A stretch of 64,000 nucleotides of DNA from contig OX485806.1 of NCBI GenBank assembly GCA_950295325.1, positions 55,299,169-55,363,168 of the forward strand, given 5' to 3'. This stretch comes from Polytrichum commune. Its lineage: Eukaryota > Streptophyta > Polytrichopsida > Polytrichales > Polytrichaceae. The first letter of the stretch is position 1. Each line of letters begins with the position of its first letter. A program made the translations under genes and the position numbers. This document shows positions 33,438 through 46,728 of the stretch, piece after piece. A model generated the notes under the pieces. That model did not search any database. It had not been told where the DNA came from and saw only the letters and a list, made by a program, of their open reading frames with translations.

Positions 33438-36400
33438 TATCGTCAAGTTTAATGAGATGTGTTTTGATTGGTTAATTTCATGGATGTTGTTGTATGGTGG
33501 AGAATGACAATATATATCAAATCAATAACCTTCCTACTTTCTTTTATCAATAAATTATGTAACGAAGGAAAATCTTTGATGTTTGAACATTTCAAATCCA
33601 TAGAGTAATATTGGTAATAAATATTTACAATACATCGAGAGAGGTGGTTTGAAACTTTAAATGTTACAAGTGGACAAAAAAGCTTTGCTCATAACTACTT
33701 TTTCAATTCCTCTTAGGTTACTTCCAAAAACACATGCAATCCACTTTGGGTTGATTAATCTTTTAAATGTTAAACTAAAAACCAAGTACTTGAGGAATAA
33801 TTTAATATGGGGATCATGCTGACCAAACAATAGACATGCACAATGTGTTTGGACGTTGCTGTAAATGTTTAGCTCCAAGTTGTCAACATGACACAAGGTG
33901 ACCCCATTCTCTCATTCAATTGAATGGTTGTGTTTCATTCTACATTTAGCATTTGACATGGGCCTCCACTACCTTACCTTCATAGGAATAAACCTAGAAA
34001 ATAGGGAGAAATTGACGCCAAATTGAATAATGAATAGTGCCGGTATGAATAATAAGAATATTGTTAAATTTGTTAATATTTTCAATGATAGTGTTGCTAT
34101 GAATAGTATTTCATTGAATAATACCATGATGAATGATGTTTATTGTGAATTATGCCGGGAGTATAAATCCATCCAAATTTCCAAGTTTCAACTTGAATAT
34201 ATGAATAGTTAATGGATACTTGTACTTTGTTTGGGGGGCACTTACCTTGGAATATGTCTATATGTTTACCTTGGAATATGTCTATTTGTTTAGGCACTTA
34301 CCTTAACAAAAATGGAAAACCATAGTATCAACATAATGTAAAAGCGAGTGTTATGAGGGGTGTCATTTTGTGCATAACTTGGGTTCACATGACTATTTAT
34401 GAAGGGCATGTTTGGCTTCATCACACCTACATGTGCTACCAACCACAAAACTTCATTCTATCTTGCCCCGGCCTATGTGACAGAGTCAAATGAGCTTTAT
34501 GACTCTAAACATGCCCACCAAAAATTAGATATGCCATAAATGTGATATCAATGTCCTTGTGCTCATAACGTAATTGCTAATCCAAGTAAAACATAGAACA
34601 ATTTATATGGATTATGTAAGGAACCATAGTGCTCAAAGTGTCCACAATAGATGCTTCTACATATGTTAATGTAGAAGCACAATCCATTGCACTGCCAACA
34701 CTGGTGGACCACTGCGGGTGTGACTAAGGAAGGTGTCCCTAACTCAAAGTCTGATCTTTCATGGACACTCATATTTGAGTGGTGTATGGATTTAGTGTGG
34801 TGTATGGCTTTAGTGTGACTAAAAAGACATGTTGCAAAGAGATTGGACTGCATGCTCAAATTTTGATAACCATTCTAATCTGAATAGTCAAATTAATGAG
34901 GACACTATTAATAACTATAGAATCTTCACTTTGACCTTTAAAAGGATATCCATACGAGATTGAGAAATTTGAATCTGCTCATCATCTCATACTAATTGCA
35001 TGTTTCATATCCTACGAGAAGTGGGTGCAGAGAGAAGAACATCTGTTCAAGACTCACAAACCTTAAACAAATTTCGAAATCCACTGCTAGTAGTGATTAT
35101 AGAACATGCTAGACTGTGACTAAAAATCCATAGGATCACCAGCAGCCTGTTAGACAACATTCCTTTAAACTGTACAACTCTGACATCCACACACTGGTAT
35201 GCAAGGTTAATTGAAAGAAACGGTTGCACCAGGAGACACTAGCCAAACCTGCTAGCAAAGCTGCGACGAACTAAAGTCCTTCAGATACTGATTGAATAAG
35301 TGCCATGTTATAGGGTGGCATGCAATGCTAAATTAGGAAAACAGACCAAAGGAACTTAATGAAAATACTTATGCTATCTGTCTACAGGAGTAAAATCCAT
35401 CTGCAGGAAAACCCCCATAGAGCAATTCAAGAGACAAGATATAATCCTGCTTCCCATAGATACAAGCAAGCATGAAACTTGTTCAGTGTCGCCGATAGAG
35501 CAAATACCTTGCGTAATGGTAAAGTACTTCTTGTGGTACAATCATGGGAGTGTACAGAGACCCAAAGCCACCCTTTGTCATCCAAACCTTCCTAGACTGG
35601 TACCAATACCAAGACACGCATACACTTATAGCAATTCCTGCAAGGCTGATAGTTTACATGGACCAATATCAACAATGGACCAACATCAAATAGAGGTGTA
35701 ACGTCCCAAGCAAATCAATTCATTGCTTCAAAACCTTTCGCAAGGGACAAATTTATGCCGTTGCTTGATCTTAACGTATAGACTAAAGCTTTGAGTACAT
35801 CCACAAGAATCAGCACAAACAAGGCCCTTACCATAACATATTAACAAAGAGAGTTAGGCCTACAGGGGTCCACTACAAGGGCCTCCTACAGCCCCAGGAA
35901 CCCCGAAGGATGGACATTCTTTTTGTTCATAAGAAACGACTCTACACAATTCACAATGGGCCAAGCAGGAGGTACTGCTTATACTGGACAGTGGCAGTGC
36001 GCAAATCCCAAACCCCGGGAGAAAGTGTTATTAAGCCATGACAGCACAAACGGTGCCATGGGACAGACAAAGAATGACCCCTAGTTTAACCTAGAAGAAC
36101 AACATGTTTCAGCTATACTTGCTTGACTACCTTTTAAAGTCCGATGAATTTTTGATAAATAAAACACAAGTCCTGGGATACAGGGAGGGGATTTATGAAG
36201 AACCCTGGCTTGTGCAAATCCCAGCTGGATTGTCCATGCCATCCCCAATAGTGCAGCTAGTTGCTGCTGCGACAGGCACCTTATTCTGTGTGCTTCGATT
36301 GCACCGCATCAGTGGGGCCTCGAACGTTGCTCCCTCGCAATATTTGCAAGATAAAACAGCAGCGCCCTGCGTATACCCACACCTGATCTTTGCAGTGTTT

Positions 36401-36591
36401 TTAATTTGCTTGGTAAAGTAACGCATGTATGCCACAACCTGCCTACTTAGTACAATACTCCACCCAAGAGTTATTAGAGGTCAGTATCTATGACCACCAG
36501 CTGCACTCTTGTTGAATAATATCCTCCTCTGCATCTGCAGCACAGGACAAACCTTGTAGAAAGAGTGCCTTCACAAATAGATGGGAGTGAA
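33438..36591. other. Intergenic DNA and probable TCP 3' flank
   Basis: No coding region is recognised. About 34710-35030 is the second copy of the dispersed repeat seen at 30520-30880. A short duplicated phrase, cttaccttggaatatgtcta, occurs at about 34241 and 34266. From about 35000 the base composition becomes more balanced and less repeat-like up to the TCP stop codon, as expected for a gene's 3' untranslated and flanking DNA; the transcript end cannot be placed. Confidence 0.45.
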
Positions 36592-38112
36592 CTATTGTGA
36601 GCTTGTAGGGTCATCGCCGCTGTCTCCTTGTTGATGCCCTGAGCCACCCATAGACTGTTGGTCAGGGTTCAAGTTGCGACTATATGCATTCAAAGCTGCC
36701 AGCATTCCTAAGTGCCCTTCACCACCAAGGCCTAACCCAGTTGCTGGCATTTGTTGACCGCCTTGCTGCAATAACATAGAACCAAGCGGCATGTGATGAC
36801 CCAAATGACCCCCTTGAAGCTCTAGGCCCACACCTCCCTGTATGTTGATCCTAGGCATCAGTGTCACACCGCTAGGCAGTACTGACGCTGTCAAAGGTAC
36901 CATAGCCCCGCTGCTGCTGGAAGTCGGAGGATTACCTTGTCCACTCCCGCCGCCTCCTGGTCCCAACTGAATCGATGTCCCCGCCGGCGCAGCCATTCGA
37001 TACCCCCCTGATGGGAACGTCCAAATTTGCTGCTCCGACGGGCCAGACATAACTCCAGGGGTGGTCCCGCTTGCGCTCACCGGCAGCATCCAGATCGTCC
37101 CTGGCATAGCGCCACTGCTCGACACCCCCGCGACAGCAGGTGCCACTGCCCACATGGCTGGCATCAGGCTCGACGAACCACCTTGCTGTTGTTGTTGCTG
37201 CTGTCCTTGCTGCATCGATTGCCTTGCGGTAGCTCGAACGGGCCTCACCGGCTCTGGCTCCTCCTTTAATCGCCCTAGGGGCGCAGGCCCTCGTGGCCTT
37301 TTCCGCAACCTACTGTCGGAGGAATCCAATCCTTCGCCGACCTCTGAAGGGGCCCCCACCAGATCCTGGTGCTGAAACCCCGCCATCATGTCGTGGCTCA
37401 TTCCAGGATCACCATGCCCCAAGCCCATGCGCCGGCTGGCGTCCATAGCTCTAGTAGCATCCATCACTCGCTCCTCCGCACTCGCCCCCCAATCGCTCCT
37501 TCCCCGCTGCACCTGCTCCTGCATCCTCGCACTCTGCAAATCAGCTTCCGTTGGACCGCCGCCAGTGCCGGCCAGGCCTAAGCTGCCATGCAACACTGTT
37601 CTACCAGCCACTGCCACAGCCATGCTCGCTGAGCTCCTCAGCGGGCCTTGAATGGACGAGGCTAAGGCCGGGACCGTGCCGGTTCCTGTTGCAGCTATGA
37701 TTGACTGCTCTGCTTGTTGTAGCAGCCACTCGATAGTCTCACCATCCGATTTGTGACCAAGCTCACGAGTGAGCTGAAATATTCGTGCTGCACATGTCGC
37801 CGGCATCCGTATCCGCCTACCGCGACCATCGACTTTAGTGTGCCTATCCTTCGTAGAGGATCGCTTCGGTGGTTGCTTTTTTGCAGCGGTGGCTGCCACT
37901 GAAGCCTGCTGCTGTAAAGGTGGCTGCTCTCCTGAAACAACAGCCATCGGTTCCTGGTGACGGGTCATCGACATACTGCCCATACCGCCTACGCCCCCAC
38001 TAGATTGTCCCTCGCTGCCGTATTCCTGCCCCATACCCGCCATAGCTAACGTGGCGTCCACCTGCGAGGACCCTGGGCCGCCCCCTAACCCCTGTCCTCC
38101 CATTGACGCCAT
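36592..38112 (-). CDS. Class I (PCF-type) TCP transcription factor
   Basis: This is a single-exon frame of about 506 codons from the ATG at 38112; the frame is open further upstream, but only with non-ATG codons. Residues about 80-140 are a TCP domain: basic region [17 protein letters not shown], then [29 protein letters not shown] as helix-loop-helix. The basic region has the four-residue-shorter form of class I. The rest is low-complexity: Gly/Met/Ser-rich N-terminus, a Gln run ([10 protein letters not shown]) near the middle, basic KRPRGPAP and Gly-rich C-terminus. Class I TCPs are nuclear, bind GTGGGNCC-like sites as dimers and act on growth and cell division genes in plants. No stop, frameshift or transposon interrupts it; it is the one clear host gene here. 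The specific orthologue is not assigned. Confidence 0.95.
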   Translation of the reverse strand: MASMGGQGLGGGPGSSQVDATLAMAGMGQEYGSEGQSSGGVGGMGSMSMTRHQEPMAVVSGEQPPLQQQASVAATAAKKQPPKRSSTKDRHTKVDGRGRRIRMPATCAARIFQLTRELGHKSDGETIEWLLQQAEQSIIAATGTGTVPALASSIQGPLRSSASMAVAVAGRTVLHGSLGLAGTGGGPTEADLQSARMQEQVQRGRSDWGASAEERVMDATRAMDASRRMGLGHGDPGMSHDMMAGFQHQDLVGAPSEVGEGLDSSDSRLRKRPRGPAPLGRLKEEPEPVRPVRATARQSMQQGQQQQQQQGGSSSLMPAMWAVAPAVAGVSSSGAMPGTIWMLPVSASGTTPGVMSGPSEQQIWTFPSGGYRMAAPAGTSIQLGPGGGGSGQGNPPTSSSSGAMVPLTASVLPSGVTLMPRINIQGGVGLELQGGHLGHHMPLGSMLLQQGGQQMPATGLGLGGEGHLGMLAALNAYSRNLNPDQQSMGGSGHQQGDSGDDPTSSQ

Positions 38113-39060
38113 TGCCTGTGCCAGCCGCCCTGCATTCAACCTTGATCCTTTGTGACTGTCACTGAATATGCAACTCTTACGACGTACAGGTGTACAGTTG
38201 CACCATGCGCTCCTGCTGTGACTCCTATTGTCGATGATGCACCTGCTACGGTTTCAATGCTCAGCCTGAGCCATCTTCCTTCACCCGAATCTTTCAACAA
38301 TAACTCCACTAATTTGTTATAATGTTCTTTCCGGCGACCTGCAAGTACTGTACCAGCATCTTACCATCACCTCCTGCCCACTTAACCATGAGACAAGAAA
38401 TCAATCAACCAATCCAGAGCCATTTCCAACCTCATAGAGACCCTTCAGTGCTTCCAGTTGTACAGCAGCAAGAGTACCTGCCCGCTAATCGCAAATAGCA
38501 CCATCACCCGGTCCCTAACCTCCTCCTCCTCCTCCTCATGCCGCTGCACGCGTCACCTTTCAGCCCTCACCTTGAAACTGACACAACAACAACTCGCTTG
38601 GTAAATGCTCCAACCTGCACTTTACCACCTAGAAAACCAGCAACCTAGTCGCAGCCTCCAATCATCCTGAAACCCTTCTCTGTCCTATAAATCCGTCATT
38701 GCCCATAGTCTTCCTCTCGCCCCTCTCTCCTACTCGTCAAGATCTTCTCCATCACACCCACCTCCACTCCTTGGATCCCTCGACATGCAAATGTTCGTCA
38801 CGACCCGTCTCTTGTCATGTCATCTTCATTCAAACATTTAGGAAAGTATCCCGTAATGAAGATGTCCATCGTCGAGCGCTGGATCTCGCCAAGCAATAGC
38901 GATAAGATGTCTCATCAAGCACCTGCTGTCGAGGGCGGGGGGGAGCGCGGATGCACCAGTAACTTAAGGGGTGGGGGGGTCCATTATTTGCTCTTCCCCC
39001 CAGCCCGTCCCCTTAACCCACAACCCCCCACCACGCCCCCCCCCCCGGGGCAGCTGGTGA
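38113..39060. other. TCP upstream region with simple repeats
   Basis: The 5' flank of the TCP gene is pyrimidine-rich on the plus strand. It contains a cctcctcct microsatellite at about 38520-38538 and a G/C-homopolymer stretch at 38930-39055, including a run of at least 12 C near 39040. No TATA element is convincingly placed on the minus strand. The open frames here are composition artefacts. Confidence 0.5.
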
Positions 39061-42000
39061 AAAAATATACCCATGTTCCGTGTCAACGTCAAAGACGCAC
39101 CGGGCCAGGCAACTTTCGTTCAAAATGTACTTCTAAGTTGGAAATACGTTCAGAACAAATATGTACCAATCGAATGTGTTCAGACAATATTTGAATTTGT
39201 GTCAAAACCAAAGAAGCATCGCTTAATGTTATACACAACATAATTTGAGACTTTTTCAACAATGTTTGCATACCAAGATATTGTTAGATAAAGACATGCA
39301 AAAATGTCTTTCATCACTAGCATATTTACATCCTATTAGCAATTTTTCAATTTCAAAGAACAATAACAATACGATACATTCGGTTTCCCAATACAATTTC
39401 ACCTTTAGACAATATTCAAATAAACATTATTTTTATTGATTTTAATGTTGTGAATGGTGGGTTGAGCTATACCCCATGGAATTCATCCAAAGGCCTATGG
39501 GTCCATGCCAAGACAAAACATTGCCTAGGATTGTGCACATGATAACTTTTGGGATGCTTTAAATTAAGATTGTGTTGAATTCGCAACCATTAATGTACAT
39601 TCTAAGTTGTCATCTAGTTGCTATAGAGCATAGCACATGTTGTTATAGGGCATAACCAAAGTTGTTTGATAGTTTATAGAGTGGAATTTTGTCTTTGTCC
39701 ATTTATGTTGTATCCTAAGGTCGTGACAATGTTTATAGGACTCAACATGACAAGCATTAGATCTGTTTTTGGAGCACACTTAAGTTTCAAACTTCCATTG
39801 CTATTGGTAATATCTATAGCATTGTTTTTGAAAAATCTTTTCTCCACATGTTGATTTCAAGACCTCAAGACTTATGGCAGCTGCAACCAAAAGGTTATCC
39901 AAACCACCCAAAAATCTCAAGACAAACACAAAAATTAGGTATTCTAAGACTCTTGGTTGCATTTTTATAAAACCAAATCAATAGATGGAGTAGTTTAAGT
40001 GAGATTCTATGGTGTAAATGACATTGTAGTGTACAGGGTACCTCATCTCCATTGCCCAGGAAGACACAGACTACAAGTATAGATCTCAGTCGTTCATTGT
40101 AAATTGTTCGATGTCATCCATCCATTTTGATATTCAGAATATTTCAAATATGAGCTGCCGCTTGCGAAAGTCTTCATTTAATGGTCTACCTGTCCTCTTC
40201 CTCTTTTGGAAAAGGTAGGGTTTTTAAAAAAAAATTAGAGCATAATTTTGTTCTATACAGATATTGATGGAATGGGATTATTGTTTCCATGAGGGTATGA
40301 TTGTCTCTTACAGCCAGTTTACATGAGATCCCAAGTCTCAAGTCCCACTCATGTTAACAAGTCCCAAGAAGGAGGCAACTCCCAATTTGTTTTGCCTTAA
40401 GAGGCCATTATAATATCATTTTTATTATTTCATGTGTTGGATCCAATTTTTTGGCTTGACCCAACTTTTCAACACAAATCCCCAACCTCACCTTCAAAAA
40501 CATGTTGTCATATAGGCATCCATGTCGTACTTGAGAATAAAACTTGAATCCTATATGAAATGGTAAGTATCAACTTCCATGCTTGCAAAAAGAAAAAGAA
40601 AAAGATCCTTGAATTATCACTACCTCCATAAAATCTCTTGGAGAATATTATCGAATTTAAATACCTTTAGAAATCAATTCCTCATCGTTATGAAGGGGAC
40701 AAGTTCCTCCTTAGAAGTTGATGTGGCTAATCGCATCTGCCTCACCCGTATAGATCAAAACTTGAATAAACTCTGCACCAAAGAGGAAACAAATGAAAGG
40801 CTCGTCACTACATATAGTACTAACTACATTGTCTTCATCTATCACGCCAATAAAGATCTGTAGGATTCACCCCTACATACTCAAAGTGCCAACATAATAT
40901 GTCTAAAAGTTATCACCTTTAAAAGAAAAGCAACAAAAAATGTGTCAAATTTACCCCCATCCCAAAAGCTTGAATAAAAGCTTTGAACCATTTGAGAAAG
41001 AACTTAGACACCTAGGCTTTGAAGATGAGATCCAAGACATTGCACATTGCAGGCACCCTCGTAGAAGTACAAGCAACACCACATACTATCCCCCCTTTCC
41101 ACTATTTTAGCCCCTAATGATGTACCGACAACCATAGGTAATTTAAAACACACCGAATTTTCTATGCACGATCAAACAACACAAGCAACTCAAAAACAAT
41201 GAATTTGTGAAACCCGTGTTTTAAATTATTGAATGTTTAAGAAAAACATAAATATTAACAACACTTTGTTGTGCTTAGCATGTGAGCAGATGGTGTTTGG
41301 AATCAGACAATGCCAACAAAATAATTAGTACAAACAACCTAAGATCAAATGGTGCACAAAGGCTAGACAACCCATGAGGGAATTGTGCATAGGAATCAAA
41401 GAACTTCCAATGAATGATCTTTGCATTGGAATTAAATATCCCCTTTGGAAGACCTTTATGTTTGAGTTTGACATCTCCACCTAGAAGATATGAATCGAAG
41501 CTAGACAAATTTCAATAGATGAAAATTAATCATGGGAGTTGAACAATTCTCAATTAATAAACGAATCCAATTGGAATTAGGTGGTTCCAACAAAAATAAT
41601 GGATGAATAAATATAATTGGAAATAGACAATTCCAAATAGAATATTGGGTGAATGAATCAAGTTGGAATTTAAAAACTCCAACTAAAATTGTGGATGATT
41701 GATTCAAGTTGGTATTAGATTGATCCAACTAGAATAATAGATGAATGCATCAAGTTGGAATTAAATAATTCGAGTAAAGGATTGTGATAGTGCCCAAAGA
41801 TAAAATATTCATAATAGAACCAAAGATAGAGATATGAATGGAATATTATTACCATATGAGAAAAATGCCTTTGATATAAAAAAATAGGAAAAAGGTTGGG
41901 GGAGGAGAGATGATCATTTGCCTTTCTCCTATGGTCAAGTGGTTTCGATTTCATAACCAATTTCAACATTATGTTTAAATTGTAAAACATTTGTGTGTTT

Positions 42001-42457
42001 GAAATTGGCTCCTTTACCAACATTACTAGATTCCTCCCAATTCCACTAATTTAATGCCAATCCATATGCTTTCAACCCAACACCATAAATATAAATTGTA
42101 AATGCTCACATACCCCGTCTAAATTTGAAACATATTTTAATCTAGTTCATTACAAAACAATAAATTATACTCCCCCAAAATCACACAAAATATCTACATG
42201 TCCAATTACACTCGAACCCACATCATCTTTGCATTTATCCTCACCCTTGGCCCATCCTTATTAGAATGCAAAAAGACACTAAATAATACATTGTCAATTA
42301 CACACTTTGTATCTAATTTTTGTAGCCAACAACCACCACCCCAACACCATCACAAATCCATTCATGCATTAGACAAAATCCAAACCCAAATCCATACCAA
42401 AACCCCAAATCAAGTCCATTTTCATGCATTTTTTCACTTACATCACCAAAACCCCAA
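39061..42457. other. Intergenic DNA with a small minisatellite
   Basis: No gene is recognised. From about 41564 to 41790 five units of roughly 46 bp recur (caagttggaatta... and ...aataatggatgaatgcat). From about 42040 to 42457 the plus strand becomes strikingly poor in G, and this character resumes after the LTR insertion at 53805. Confidence 0.5.
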
Positions 42458-43289
42458 CTTGGTGTGAGCCCGAATTCATGCTCACAATTCATGTTAAACT
42501 TTATAAAACACTAAAACATGCGAATTAGGATGTCTTGAGTCAATTGAGGATTAGATGGGGTTGTTGTTTCCTTTGTTAGACTGTTGATTTGTTAAGCTAT
42601 TGGCTTGAGTTATTAAGTGCGAAAAAATAAAATTTAATTAATTAAGTTGGTTAGAGTTAAGGGATGCCATGCTCAAACGGCTTGAGGGTAGGGATGTGGT
42701 GTGTGTTAGAAGAGTATTGGTCGTTTAGTGTTAGGACTCTGTTCGTTTTGGGATGGGGGTCCAGATGTCCACCGGGCCCTAGAGTTTTCCGGCTCCTTGG
42801 AAAACTGTGCTAGCAGTTGAGCAAGGAGATTCGGAGGCAGCAGAAGAGAGTGTGGCGGCTGGAGCGCAGAGCACTGCCGCATTGGGTTGCAGGGTGAGAA
42901 GTTGGTGATTACACAAGGCTGCTGCCGACAAGGCTGCAATTCGGGGGAAAATAGAGCGGGATGGGTGTGAAGTCATGCAAGGGGTTGTTGCTGATTGGAA
43001 TCCACAAGGCTGGAGGGGAAAGCCACCCTCGAGGGGAGGAGTTGTGGAAGAAAGAAATGATGGCGGTAGAGACCAACAACTTCCTCGAGATGCGGCCAGA
43101 AGGGAGGAAACTAATGAATTGGTAGCTATAGGCGTAGATTCTTGAGGAGAGGCGGCTCGCTGATCAGTTGTAGGAGGCGCCGAGGAGCTGGTCTCAACAC
43201 ACCGCAACCAGCACACCGAACTGACAAATCATAAATTCTTACTGTTACTTACCTGATGGGTCGCAATGTGGGGAAGGGGCTAAGGGAAA

Positions 43290-43721
43290 TGTCACGTGAG
43301 GCGACATCGGGGGCTAAGTCACGTCAAATTAGGAGTAAATGGACTCCACTAGGAGTCCATGTGTGTTTGGATGGATTATGGACTCCATTGGGAGTCCTAG
43401 TTAGTTGTTCATCCACTCCATGGATGAAATCCACATAGGATTGGGGTTATGTGGAGAGGAAGGCATCTTGACTTGCCATTGTTGTCAAGTCAAGTCTTGT
43501 GAGTGTGTTTTGAGAGAGAGAGATCTTGTTGTTGCTATCTTATGGCTATGGTGTAGTAGATCATGAGTAAAGCCTTTTCATTCTTTCTCCATCACTTGCA
43601 CTCTTGGATTCTCCCTTTGTGGAGTGAGAGATAGCTTGACTCTTGTGTGTGAATTTCAGAGTTTCTTAAGCATTGTAAGGAGACTTCTTAGTTTCTTGAG
43701 CTTGGAGAGAGAAACCCTCAT
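43290..43721 (+). repeat. Left LTR block of methyltransferase element
   Basis: It starts TGTCACGTGAGG and ends AAACCCTCA, and is matched by 52620-53052. About a dozen substitutions and one small GA-repeat length difference separate the copies. The flank to the left (ggggctaagggaaa) differs from that of the right copy. Confidence 0.85.
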
Positions 43722-44130
43722 ACTTGACAACAATTCGCTTATTTTTCATTTTTGGTTGTATTTCTGAGCTAGAATGGCCCAGTAGTGAGAGCAAATGAGT
43801 GATATAAGTGTATGAAAGCTTAGTTTGCAATTCCTTGCAACCCTCAAGAAGATTTTGAGCAAAATCTCCACATTTCTCTTTTGGTGTCTCTTTGTGTTTT
43901 CTTGAATTGTTGATGGTTGAATCTTGAGACCAAATGGAATCTCAAGTCACATCTTTCTTGCTTGCAAATTGTGGAAGCAAAGTTTAATTTTTTTCATTTA
44001 AAACAAACACAACAAAAAATAAAAATAAAAATCCGATTTGTTTTTAATTTTTTTTGAGCTCCGGACGGATCCGGAGCTCACCGGACCCTCTTGGAGCTCT
44101 TGCCAGAGCTGGGGCAGCCGTGTGCAGACC

Positions 44131-44148
44131 GGGCCGGGGGCGGGCGGG
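44131..44148 (+). other. Potential G-quadruplex in the 5' leader
   Basis: The 18 bases gggccgggggcgggcggg contain four G runs separated by loops of one or two bases. This is a strong match to the usual G-quadruplex pattern, in an otherwise AT-rich leader about 0.8 kb before the gag start. Confidence 0.6.
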
Positions 44149-44339
44149 CGCCAGCTAGGCCCTGGTAGGGGCCCATGTAAGCCTTCCTTTTTTATTTTTT
44201 TATTTTTTTATTTTTGTTTTTGTTTTCCAACATTACTTTTACCAAAATTTGTTTTACAATTACTTTTCACCTTTTTACATTTTTTTAAATTTTTACATTT
44301 TTACTTTCACCTTTCAAACTTGGCATTTAATTCTCACAA

Positions 44340-44785
44340 ACTTTGAGGTTCAAATTTGGGGGCATACTAGCTCCGATTGGAGTGAAATTTGAGCCTATAT
44401 TGTGTGAAATTTGCCAAAGAATCCAATGGTGTAATTGGATTGTTGATTGGAATTCAAAATCATTGCTGAAATTATTAATTTCAACGCTGATTTTTGTTTT
44501 TGGGAGCAAATTAACTCCGAACGGAGTGAAATTTGAGCCTAATTTGTGTGAAATCTTCCTAGGAGTCCATTGGTGCAATTAGTTTGTTGATTGGAGTCTA
44601 TAATCACCTTGGAAATTAACATTTTCAACGCTGATTTTTGTTTTTGGGAGCAAATTAACTCCAAACGGAGTGAAATTTGAGCCTAATTTGTGTGAAATCT
44701 TCCTAGGAATCCATTGGTGCAATTAGTTTGTTGATTGGAGTCCATAATTACCTTGGAAATTAACATTTTCAACGCTGGTTTTTTA
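44340..44785 (+). repeat. Three 144-bp tandem repeats in the leader
   Basis: The phrase ggagtgaaatttgagcct begins at 44379, 44523 and 44667, exactly 144 bp apart. Units also share gtgtgaaatcttcctagga-like and ttcaacgctg(a/g)ttttt segments. Units two and three are nearly identical and unit one is more diverged. Confidence 0.9.
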
Positions 44786-44943
44786 ATTTTAATTACCAAT
44801 CTCAAACCTTTGCACAGTTTTGGAATTCTGGGGGCCTAAATAAACACTTGGCATTTGGCAAGGGATTGCCATTTAGATAGCTAGCAACAGGTGCAGGTTG
44901 CCATTACCTTGTAGATAGTTTCCGGTACTCAAGTGATTATTTT

Positions 44944-46722
44944 ATGGTGCAAACTAGGAGCCGATATTATCGATCTCCATCACCAGATTACTTGGAGGAC
45001 GTGCATACCACAAATCTTGAGCCAGAGGTAGATACCAACGAGGCTTTTGAGCCTATTTCGGCGTTGGACATTACTAGTAGGCTTCGGATTTGGAGTGTTG
45101 GCACGTTCGACGAAATGGACGACGATCACCACGGTTCAGTGCGTGATCGGTTCTCAGGTCGAGCTTTGGGCATTTCCTTGCCCGATTGGAAACTCCGGTT
45201 CCGTACCTGGATTAAGGAGAAACGCCAAAGGTCTTCCAATTTCAATGATTGGTATGCCTTTGAACTTCTGCCTTAGCACTTGGAGTATGAGGCACTCCAA
45301 ACTTACGAACGCTGGACAGAGGGTCATCAGCGACAACTTCGGGAGGTGGAGCAGTATTGGGAGGCCCGGGTTGAGCTTATTTCAGCCTTTAAAGATGGGG
45401 CGATTGCCACCTTAGCTCCACTCACATTAAAGGAGGAGGATCCACCGGAGGAGTCTAAGGACAAAGAACTGACACTTGGGCCAATAGTGGCTGGCAGTAG
45501 CACGGCTACCCTTTCACGGATGGCACGTGCTACACAGGCAGCATTGACAGTTGTTGGTCCACCACCTCCATTTAATTCCCTTACTAAATTTGTCGCACAT
45601 TTGGAGGTGGGATATGGTGGATTTCGGCGAGACCAGATGCAGCGCATTCAGGATTTCTGCCGAGAGAAGGATGACATTCCACGGACCATGTATACGCGAC
45701 TCACACGCTTTGCTGTTGAGTCGGGAGGTGTTTTTGCTGAGAGTCAGCTTGTCAAAATCTTTTTGTCTAAGATTGACAAGTGGCTACTTGAGTTGGCATC
45801 ACCTCGGATTATCCTCGACTACGAAGCCAGAGCTACGCTTGCACAAGCGTTTGCCGTGGTTGAGAGATGTGATCGGGCTCTCTGTCAACACGATGCCACA
45901 GACATGGTATCTTGGATGACAGAGAGTACGAAATCAAGAAGAATTGTCACAGCTACTAGTACTTTAGCTGAGACTCAAACCGTTAAGGAGCAAAATATTT
46001 TGCATTGTTGGGGTTGTGGAGAAGTTGGTCATTCGAAGAATGATCCCAATTGTCCTAAGAAGAAGAAAACCTAGCTTTTGGGAAAATTAAAACAAAAGAT
46101 AGAACCTGTAAAGGCATGGGACAATTCTAAAAAGAGACAATTGAAATGTAACCATTGTGGTGGCACTAATCACAATGTGGATCATTGTTTCCAACTTCAT
46201 CCTGAGATGCGGCCTGCCAGTTATGTCACTGGAAAATCTCCAAGGGAGCAGAGTCTTGAGGCTAAGGTGGCAAAGTTTGAGCAAAAGCTCAAATCTTCTG
46301 CATCTTTTGCTCAAATTTCTGAGCCGCATGCGGATGGTGGCACCTTGGATTCGGACATGTATATGTTTGGGACATCTGGAGAGGTGGTGGCTGCGGCTTC
46401 TACTCGATCACAAACATTGGCAAATGCGGTGGCTTCTACAAGTGGTGGTAGCAACGAGGTGTCACATCCTCGCCATGCCGGACCAGTGGATCAAGTTGGT
46501 CAAGCACGTTTACCTCTTTCATTTGGATTGGTAGACACCACTGTTGTTGGGGCTAAAAACCATGTACCTTTGAGAGATGGGGATTCCATCTCGAAGGATA
46601 TTACGCAAGTAATGTCATATAAAATTCTCCATATGCCATTTTTCTCGGGTTCGGAGTTGATGGCTCCGGATTTCAAGCCTGTTGGAGTTTTCCATTTAGC
46701 TGGGAAAATGTTAGAATGTTAG
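44944..46722 (+). pseudogene. gag of the methyltransferase element
   Basis: It begins with ATG (MVQTRSRYY), a common start for plant gypsy gag, preceded by AT-rich leader. A central helical region at about 45280-45900 (CREKDDIPRTMYTRLTRFA) matches the capsid-like retrotransposon gag pattern. It is followed by two zinc knuckles, CWGCGEVGHSKNDPNC near 46009 (the last spacing is six rather than four residues) and CNHCGGTNHNVDHC near 46150. Stops lie at 45274 (TAG), 46072 (TAG) and 46720 (TAG) in one unbroken phase. Gag packages the RNA; the zinc knuckles bind nucleic acid. Confidence 0.85.
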
Positions 46723-46728
46723 GCGGAT

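Noticed and set aside
36932-37651. ORFs overlapping the TCP gene on both strands
   Set aside because: They are shadows of a GC-rich, low-complexity coding region in other frames.
39032-39052. Long C homopolymer as a regulatory site
   Set aside because: It looks like a simple-sequence run in a low-complexity stretch; no further structure supports a function.
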